A DNA stretch of 11,380 bases, taken from assembly GCA_027622495.1 (NCBI GenBank), contig JAQBYL010000102.1:1-11380 (forward strand), read 5' to 3'. The position numbers and the translations under genes were made by a program. Under the pieces are notes generated by a model. That model did no database searches. It had not been told where the DNA came from and was given only the letters and a program-made list of their open reading frames with translations. Shown in pieces: positions 1-5,016 of the stretch; within the stretch, counting starts at the first letter, position 1, and each line of letters starts with the position of its first letter. The DNA is from Pseudomonadota bacterium (GTDB taxonomy: Bacteria; Pseudomonadota; Gammaproteobacteria; Pseudomonadales; Azotimanducaceae).

Positions 1-19
1 CTGCATCAACGGAGCCGAC

Positions 20-865
20 ATGAGCGAATCAGCAACCCCTTACGTACCACAGAAAGTCTGGGCGTGGGATACAGAAAACGGTGGCAAATTCGCCAGCATC
101 AATCGTCCAGTCGCGGGGGCTACACATGAAAAAGTTCTGCCGGTCGGAAAGCATCCACTGCAGCTGTATTCGCTGGCCACACCAAATGGGGTAAAGGTCA
201 CCATCCTGTTGGAGGAATTGCTCGCCCTCGGGCACACCGATGCAGAGTACGACGCCTATCTGATCAACATTGGCAGCGGCGATCAGTTTGGCAGCGGGTT
301 CGTTGCGATCAACCCGAATTCAAAAATTCCTGCGCTGCTGGATCGCAGTACTACACCGGAAACGAGGGTGTTTGAATCCGGTGCCATCCTGGTTTATCTG
401 GCGGAAAAATGCGGGGCATTTCTGCCGACGGAACCGTCGATGCGCGCTGAGTGCATGTCGTGGCTTTTCTGGCAGATGGGCAGCGCGCCTTACCTGGGTG
501 GCGGCTTTGGCCATTTCTATGCTTATTCTCCGGACCGGATCAAGTACTGTATTGATCGCTATGCCATGGAGGTAAAACGTCAGCTTGATGTGCTGAATCT
601 TCATCTGGAAACCCGGCAGTATCTGTGCGGTGACGATTACACCATCGCCGATATGGCCAACTACGCCTGGTACGGCGCACTGGTGCTGCACAACATCTAC
701 AACGCAGCAGAGTTTCTTGAAGTCGCCTCATATACCCACGTAGTGCGCTGGGCGAAGCAGATTGAGGAACGCCCCGCCGTTCAACGGGGCAGAAGGGTCA
801 ACCGCTCCTGGGGGCCTGAAGAGGAGCGGGTGGTCGAGCGGCATGGCGCCAGTGATTTCGGATAA
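20..865 (+). CDS. yghU: YghU-type glutathione S-transferase / disulfide-bond oxidoreductase
   Basis: This 281-residue protein belongs to the Nu-class (YghU/Ure2p-like) glutathione transferases. These cytosolic proteins bind two glutathione molecules and reduce small disulfides and organic peroxides. It resembles E. coli YghU along its whole length: the N-terminal tail with NRPVAGATHEK (residues 28-38), the thioredoxin-like domain with TPNGVK (54-59) where E. coli YghU binds glutathione, NPNSKIPAL (98-106) with the cis-proline, and FESGAILVYLAEK (118-130). The helical C-terminal domain carries GGGFGHFY and DYTIADMA, and the tail ends in ERHGASDF as in the E. coli protein. The length is close to the E. 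coli protein (about 288). The ATG at 20 has CGGAG at 10-14 as ribosome binding site. It stands alone, converging with the NIPSNAP gene across a 17-bp gap in which I see no clear terminator. Confidence 0.95.
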   Translation: MSESATPYVPQKVWAWDTENGGKFASINRPVAGATHEKVLPVGKHPLQLYSLATPNGVKVTILLEELLALGHTDAEYDAYLINIGSGDQFGSGFVAINPNSKIPALLDRSTTPETRVFESGAILVYLAEKCGAFLPTEPSMRAECMSWLFWQMGSAPYLGGGFGHFYAYSPDRIKYCIDRYAMEVKRQLDVLNLHLETRQYLCGDDYTIADMANYAWYGALVLHNIYNAAEFLEVASYTHVVRWAKQIEERPAVQRGRRVNRSWGPEEERVVERHGASDFG

Positions 866-882
866 TCACAGACGCTGCAGGC

Positions 883-1278
883 TTAACGGATTGGTGAGTA
901 GTCGGTTGGGCTCATGAACTGCGACACAACCCCATCTTTGACCAGGATTGGCCCATCCAGTTGTGAGGTGCGCGCAACTTCACGCCATTCCGGATCCGCC
1001 ACAAATGCCCTCCAGCTTGCCGCGGCTGCTTCGCGGCTTGCATGGGCGACGATGTAGACAAGGGTATCAGGTTTGTCGTCTGGCACCCAGTAGCCGATGT
1101 TTTTCATGCCGTGTTTTTCGAAGAGACGCATAGTGTGATCACGAAAACGAGCCTGCAGTGCTGGCAGTTTGCCTTCGTTGGTGGTGTAGGTTCGCAGCTC
1201 AAACGCCATATCGGCGGCGTGTACTGATGTGGTAAAGCTGAATGCAAATACCAGCAGTGAGAGGTAACGTGTCAGCAT
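883..1278 (-). CDS. Secreted NIPSNAP-family protein
   Basis: This 131-residue protein has a typical Sec signal peptide: MLTRYLS, a hydrophobic stretch, then SVHA followed by AD, so signal peptidase I would probably cut after residue 21 and release about 110 residues to the periplasm. The mature part is one NIPSNAP domain (a small ferredoxin-like alpha/beta-barrel fold). It starts with FELRTYTTNEGKL and continues with RFRDHTMRLFEKHGM, NIGYW, the VYIVAHASR strand and SWRAFVADPEWREV, all usual signatures of the family. NIPSNAP proteins have no established enzymatic reaction; some bacterial members lie beside catabolic genes. The start at 1276-1278 is supported by AAAGGA (minus strand, 1285-1290) six bases away. 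A TATAAA on the minus strand at 1298-1303 could be a -10 box, but I see no matching -35. It is transcribed divergently from the dioxygenase gene at 1377. Family certain, function unknown. Confidence 0.9.
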   Translation of the reverse strand: MLTRYLSLLVFAFSFTTSVHAADMAFELRTYTTNEGKLPALQARFRDHTMRLFEKHGMKNIGYWVPDDKPDTLVYIVAHASREAAAASWRAFVADPEWREVARTSQLDGPILVKDGVVSQFMSPTDYSPIR

Positions 1279-1376
1279 CTGATGTCCTTTCTGGGTTTTT
1301 ATAGCTGGTCACAGATTAACTCATTTTCGAGTACGGTCGGGCTACGATTCTAAGGATAGATTTTTAAGGATAAACA

Positions 1377-2195
1377 ATGCAGCGCAGCGTGAACGTCACA
1401 TCTGAAGATGTTGCTCAATTCAACGAAGACGGCGTGGTGCTGCTGCCCAGCGCGCTTGATAAGGACGATCTGCGGCAGTGTGAGGCAGCGTGGCAATGGA
1501 GTCGCGAGCATCCGAGCTCGAATGCAAGTGGTCTGCTTCCTGAAAGCCGGCATGCCTTTCAGGATCTGTGCAACCCCGGCGCACTTGACGTTTACCGGCA
1601 GGTTGTCGAACACACACCGCTGTCGGACTATGCGGCTGCGTTATGGGGCGCACGCGATGTCTGGTTCATGTATGAGCAGGTGTTTCACAAAACTGATGGA
1701 CTCGCTGGCCGCACACCCTGGCACCAGGATACTTCCTACCTTGCGGTGGGCGGTCAGCATTTGATCGCCTTCTGGCTTTCGTTTGAATCGATTCCGGCAC
1801 AAGCCTGCCTTGAATTCGTGCGGGGTTCGCACCTTGGTCCGCTATACAACACGTCAAGATTTGCTGTTGATGATGCCACCCTGCCGATCTACCCATCAGA
1901 TGTGATGCCAAGGCTGCCGGATATCGAATCAGACAGAGCGAGCCGGGACATAGTGTCTTACGACGTTGAACCGGGGGATGTGATTGCATTTCATACTTCC
2001 ACTTTGCATGGCGGTGGCGCGGTGGATGCTCACACCCCTCAAAGAAGAACCCTGACACTGCGTTTTTTTGGTGACGATGCCGTTGTCGAAGCGCGGCCCG
2101 GTCCGGCGGGTCCGTTCTATCAGGATATTAAAACCCTGCAGCCTGGCGAGCGGTTCCGGCATGAGCGGTTTTTGAAAGTGCGCGGCCATGAATGA
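1377..2195 (+). CDS. Phytanoyl-CoA dioxygenase (PhyH) family Fe(II)/2-oxoglutarate oxygenase
   Basis: This 272-residue cytosolic protein belongs to the PhyH family of non-haem Fe(II)/2-oxoglutarate dioxygenases, which hydroxylate or otherwise oxidise organic substrates using O2 and release succinate and CO2. The metal-binding facial triad is visible: H116 and D118 in TPWHQD, and H211 in STLHGGG. The 2-oxoglutarate-binding arginine is R223 or R224 in QRRTLTLRF. The N-terminal FNEDGVVLLPSAL is the usual opening of the family. Length is normal (250-300). The ATG at 1377 has AAGGA at 1366-1370, six bases away. The stop codon overlaps the start of the truncated haemoglobin gene, so the two are very likely cotranscribed and translationally coupled. 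The substrate cannot be told from sequence; relatives act on acyl-CoAs, ectoine, quorum-sensing alkylquinolines and alkaloids. Assignment to the fold is firm; any specific name would be a guess. Confidence 0.9.
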   Translation: MQRSVNVTSEDVAQFNEDGVVLLPSALDKDDLRQCEAAWQWSREHPSSNASGLLPESRHAFQDLCNPGALDVYRQVVEHTPLSDYAAALWGARDVWFMYEQVFHKTDGLAGRTPWHQDTSYLAVGGQHLIAFWLSFESIPAQACLEFVRGSHLGPLYNTSRFAVDDATLPIYPSDVMPRLPDIESDRASRDIVSYDVEPGDVIAFHTSTLHGGGAVDAHTPQRRTLTLRFFGDDAVVEARPGPAGPFYQDIKTLQPGERFRHERFLKVRGHE

Positions 2196-2610
2196 ACCCG
2201 CAAGCGATGTCTATGGGCAGGGTGATGCAACTTTCCGGGCTGCCGGTGGTGAAACGGGCATTCGTAAACTCATAGACGCCTTCTATGACCTCATGGTCAG
2301 CGATCAGGCCTACGCGACCATTCGTTCATGGCATCCGCAACAAATCGAAATCTCCAGAGACAAGCTCACGGCTTTCTTGTGTGGCTGGATGGGTGGACCG
2401 CGTCGGTACAATGAAAAGTACGGCAGAATCAGCATACCGCAGGCCCACGCTCATCTGCCCATAACTGCCGTTGAACGCGATCAGTGGCTTGCCTGCATGA
2501 AGGCTGCCCTTGCGCAACAGGACTATCCGGTTGCGTTAAAAGAGTATCTGCTGCGCGAATTGACCGTTCCTGCACAACGAATCGTCGAAACTCGAGCCTA
2601 CCGGCCTTGA
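2188..2610 (+). CDS. Group II truncated haemoglobin
   Basis: This 140-residue protein is a group II (trHbO/YjbI-like) 2-on-2 globin, a small cytosolic haem protein that binds O2 or NO. Visible signatures are GGETGIRKLIDAFYDLM (20-36, with the B10 tyrosine Y33), FLCGWMGGPRRYNEKYG (63-79), and ERDQWLACMKAAL (96-108) with W100 at the G8 position typical of group II. In the F-helix stretch IPQAHAHLPI, alignment to the usual RARHLPFPI places the proximal haem ligand at H87, though H89 is two residues away. The start codon lies inside the end of the dioxygenase gene (8-bp overlap). No good Shine-Dalgarno sequence precedes it, which fits translational coupling. The context suggests oxygen delivery to, or NO protection of, the partner oxygenase. 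That is an inference; the globin identity is well supported. Confidence 0.9.
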   Translation: MNEPASDVYGQGDATFRAAGGETGIRKLIDAFYDLMVSDQAYATIRSWHPQQIEISRDKLTAFLCGWMGGPRRYNEKYGRISIPQAHAHLPITAVERDQWLACMKAALAQQDYPVALKEYLLRELTVPAQRIVETRAYRP

Positions 2611-2715
2611 CACCACGCCAGACGAGGAAATCCCTTATATGTTAACGGGATAATCCGAATAGGCTGGTACTTAACTGTCGAGCAACGATGTCCGAAACGT
2701 TTCGCAGATGAAGCT

Positions 2716-3168
2716 ATGTACAAGAAAGCACTTGTTGCCATTGATCTGAGCAAGGAAGAGGCAAATCTGGTTCTGTCCAGATCCACAGCACTTATCCCGG
2801 ACGGGGTGCGCAGCGTAGTGCACGTTGTTGAACCTCAGTACGTGCAATACAGCTTTGATCCCACCTTCACCGGTTCGATGATCAAAGCGCTGGAAGATGA
2901 AGCACAGAGATCGGCTCTGCGACGGGTAGAAGCTCTGTGCGAACCACACGGCATCGCGACGAAAAATCAGCGGGTCGCATTTGGCCATACCTCCACCACC
3001 CTCAAGCGGCTGATCGCAGATGAGGGTTACGACCTGCTGGTCATTGGCACACATGGGCGGCGTGGTTCACGGTTTCTGCTCGGTTCTACCGCGAACAGTG
3101 TTCTGCACGGCACCGAAGTTGATGTACATGCAATCCGTATCACCCCCGTAGAACACACAAAAACTTGA
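2716..3168 (+). CDS. Universal stress protein, UspA family
   Basis: This 150-residue single-domain Usp protein has a Rossmann-like nucleotide-binding fold. It starts with MYKKALVAIDLS, the usual beta-1 strand and aspartate (D10). The ATP-binding-type loop is GTHGRRGSRFLLGSTAN (111-127): GTHG, eight residues, then GS. The STANSVLHGTEVDVHAIRI ending is the form seen in many gammaproteobacterial UspA proteins. Such proteins act in the cytosol in stationary-phase, oxidative and low-oxygen survival, often as dimers. The start at 2716 fits the family N-terminus. The upstream ATG at 2689 is in frame but runs into a stop. The ribosome binding site is weak. It lies 105 bp after the globin gene and 21 bp before the DksA-like gene, so it probably opens a usp-dksA-like-hemN transcription unit. 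I cannot point to a convincing promoter in the 105-bp gap. Confidence 0.93.
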   Translation: MYKKALVAIDLSKEEANLVLSRSTALIPDGVRSVVHVVEPQYVQYSFDPTFTGSMIKALEDEAQRSALRRVEALCEPHGIATKNQRVAFGHTSTTLKRLIADEGYDLLVIGTHGRRGSRFLLGSTANSVLHGTEVDVHAIRITPVEHTKT

Positions 3169-3189
3169 CGACGCACTTGAGGGTTCGAA

Positions 3190-3513
3190 ATGAACGACAG
3201 CAAAGCAAAACTTAAGGCTCTGCGTTTAACCATCACCGAACGTCAGACGCTGCTTGCGCGCCACACCCGCAAACGCGAGGAGCCGCTCCCCGCGGACTTT
3301 TCCGAACAGGCTGTTGAACTTGAAAACGAAGAAACCATGATTGAGCTGGATCTGCGCCTTGGTGAAAAACTCAAGCTCGTCGATCGGGCCCTCGCCCGCA
3401 TCGAGGCAGGCGTATACGACCAGTGTGCCAACTGCGAAGGTGAAATCGAAGCGGGCCGACATACCGCGTTGCCCGAAGCGGTACTCTGCGCTTCCTGCGC
3501 GGCCACGGGTTAG
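3190..3513 (+). CDS. TraR/DksA-family zinc-finger protein (four-cysteine)
   Basis: This 107-residue protein is a short relative of DksA, which enters the RNA polymerase secondary channel and tunes transcription, in E. coli together with ppGpp. The C-terminal zinc finger has all four cysteines, C79, C82, C100 and C103 (CxxC-x17-CxxC), the same spacing as E. coli DksA. The coiled-coil region contains DFSEQA (36-41), matching the DxxDxA tip of DksA with glutamate for the second aspartate, followed by the acidic stretch ELENEE (44-49). It is shorter than DksA (about 151 residues) because the N-terminal helix is reduced. GAGGG at 3179-3183 is a good ribosome binding site for the ATG at 3190. hemN starts 4 bp after its stop, so coupling with hemN is likely. 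Whether it regulates broadly or only local genes cannot be told from sequence. Confidence 0.9.
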   Translation: MNDSKAKLKALRLTITERQTLLARHTRKREEPLPADFSEQAVELENEETMIELDLRLGEKLKLVDRALARIEAGVYDQCANCEGEIEAGRHTALPEAVLCASCAATG

Positions 3514-3517
3514 TTTA

Positions 3518-4903
3518 ATGCAAGTCAGAAATGCGCTCGAAGGGTTCGATATTGATCTGATCGCCCGTTACAACGTAAGCGGGCCAAGATATACGTCTTA
3601 TCCGACAGCCAAAGAGTTCGTCGAAGATTTCTCCGCCGGACAGTACATCAGGGCCCTCGAGCGCATCCCTTCCAACGCACCCCTGTCGCTGTACCTGCAC
3701 GTGCCTTTTAGTGCGACGATTTGTTACTACTGCGCCTGTAACAAGATCATCACCAACAACCGCAAGCATGCAGTGGGTTATCTGGAGAAGCTGCTGCAGG
3801 AAATCGCCATGATTCCACGCTGGTTGAAACCCGGTCAGCGCGTGGAACAGCTCCACTTTGGTGGTGGAACACCCACCTATTTCAGCGAAGAGCAGTTTGA
3901 AGCGGTATTTGCGGCGTTGAACCGCAACTATGATCTGGCTGCTGACGATCAACGGGATTTTTCTGTTGAAATAGATCCGCGAACAGTCGACGCCGCGCGG
4001 ATTGCACACCTTGCGAACCTGGGCATAAACCGCGTGAGCCTGGGTGTTCAGGACTTTGATCCGGCTGTTCAAAAGGCAGTCAATCGGATTCAGAGCGTGG
4101 CCGAAACGGTTGCAGTGGTTGATGCCGCACGTGCCGAGGGTATGCGTTCTGCGAGTCTGGACCTGATTTATGGCCTGCCTCTGCAGAGCCGCCAGAGCTT
4201 CAATGAGACGCTCAACAAGATCATCGACATCGCACCCGATCGCCTGTCGATCTACAACTATGCGCACTTACCGCAGATGTTTAAAACCCAGAAACAGATA
4301 AACGTGGTTGACCTGCCAGCGTCGCAGGAAAAGCTCGGTATCCTCGCCGACACCATTGCCAGGCTCACGCAGGCGGGCTATGTCTACGTGGGCATGGATC
4401 ATTTTGCCAAAGTATCTGACCCACTCGCCGTTGCGCTTGAAGATGGCACTCTGCGGCGCAATTTTCAGGGTTACACCACACACGGATACTGCGATCTGAT
4501 CGGTTTCGGTGTCAGTGCGATCAGCCAGGTGAATGGGGTTTACAGTCAGAATGCCAAAACGCTTGAGGGCTATCAGAGAGCACTTGAACAAGGACGCCTG
4601 CCGGTTGAGCGGGGCGTGGTGCTCAGCACCGATGATCTCATCACCCGTGAGGTGATCGAAACGCTGATGACCCGTTTCCGGCTGTCCATGGATACTTTTT
4701 CAAAGCGCCATCACATCGACTTCAGATCGTACTTCGCCGCGGAACTCGAGCGGCTGAAAGAATGCGTTGAAGATGATCTGGTTGTGATGGGCGATGACAC
4801 TATCGAGGTGACCGCCCGGGGACGATTCCTGATCCGCAATATCTGTATGTGCTTCGATGCCTACTTGAACACCCAGGCGCAGGCCTTTTCGAAAGCGATC
4901 TAG
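3518..4903 (+). CDS. hemN: Oxygen-independent coproporphyrinogen III dehydrogenase HemN, first radical-SAM cysteine replaced by serine
   Basis: HemN converts coproporphyrinogen III to protoporphyrinogen IX without O2 by radical-SAM chemistry in the cytosol, a haem-synthesis step needed when oxygen is scarce. At 461 residues this matches E. coli HemN (about 457) end to end: YNVSGPRYTSYPT near the N-terminus, SLYLHVPF before the cluster motif, GGGTPTYF, VEIDPRTVD, NRVSLGVQDF, DLIYGLPLQS, YNYAHLPQMF, MDHFAK, NFQGYTTHGYCDLIGFGVSAIS, and the C-terminal RNICMCFDAYL. The cluster motif reads S65-A-T-I-C69-Y-Y-C72-A-C74, where the family has CxxxCxxCxC. The AGT codon at 3710-3712 replaces the first [4Fe-4S] ligand. 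I chose the ATG at 3518, which aligns with other HemN starts. The frame is open back to 3341, but that would overlap the DksA-like gene with unrelated sequence. It is last in the Usp/DksA-like/HemN block. It may be inactive, unless the change is a sequencing error. Confidence 0.93.
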   Translation: MQVRNALEGFDIDLIARYNVSGPRYTSYPTAKEFVEDFSAGQYIRALERIPSNAPLSLYLHVPFSATICYYCACNKIITNNRKHAVGYLEKLLQEIAMIPRWLKPGQRVEQLHFGGGTPTYFSEEQFEAVFAALNRNYDLAADDQRDFSVEIDPRTVDAARIAHLANLGINRVSLGVQDFDPAVQKAVNRIQSVAETVAVVDAARAEGMRSASLDLIYGLPLQSRQSFNETLNKIIDIAPDRLSIYNYAHLPQMFKTQKQINVVDLPASQEKLGILADTIARLTQAGYVYVGMDHFAKVSDPLAVALEDGTLRRNFQGYTTHGYCDLIGFGVSAISQVNGVYSQNAKTLEGYQRALEQGRLPVERGVVLSTDDLITREVIETLMTRFRLSMDTFSKRHHIDFRSYFAAELERLKECVEDDLVVMGDDTIEVTARGRFLIRNICMCFDAYLNTQAQAFSKAI

Positions 4904-5002
4904 ACCTGCCCGCAGGCGGGGGATCGAAAAGTCAAAGGCCCAGAGCCTCGTTAAGGTCTGAAAGAGAGGTTACTCTTGCTGTCTTAAGGAACGACAGAAC
5001 GC

Positions 5003-5016
5003 AGGAGTACATCATT
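5003..5016 (+). promoter_or_regulatory. Shine-Dalgarno and ATT start of the tandem CoA transferase
   Basis: AGGAG (5003-5007) sits six bases before ATT (5014-5016), the point where the encoded protein begins to match class III CoA transferases (LSPYRILDLTD). Initiation at ATT would give M-LSPYR, the common family start. No in-frame ATG, GTG or TTG is nearby: a CTG at 4906 is too far upstream and a CTG at 5035 would cut into the first strand. ATT initiation is known in bacteria for infC and pcnB. A base-call error for ATG is the main alternative. Confidence 0.6.

Noticed and set aside
2607..2654. TTGACA at 2607-2612 with downstream TATATG or GATAAT as a promoter for usp
   Set aside because: The -35 match is exact but spacers of 23 and 36 bp are far from 17, so this is probably chance.
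3341..3517. Upstream in-frame extension of hemN to an ATG at 3341
   Set aside because: It overlaps the DksA-like gene in another frame, and HemN homology starts at 3518.
3515..4267. 250-codon minus-strand open frame opposite hemN
   Set aside because: Shadow of the conserved hemN coding sequence; no recognisable motif or ribosome binding site.
4906..4923. GC-rich dyad CCCGC-AG-GCGGG after hemN as a terminator
   Set aside because: The loop of two bases is too small and no T-run follows.
4849..5013. ATG at 4849 as start of the CoA transferase
   Set aside because: It lies inside hemN, lacks a Shine-Dalgarno sequence, and adds 55 residues that do not resemble the family N-terminus.
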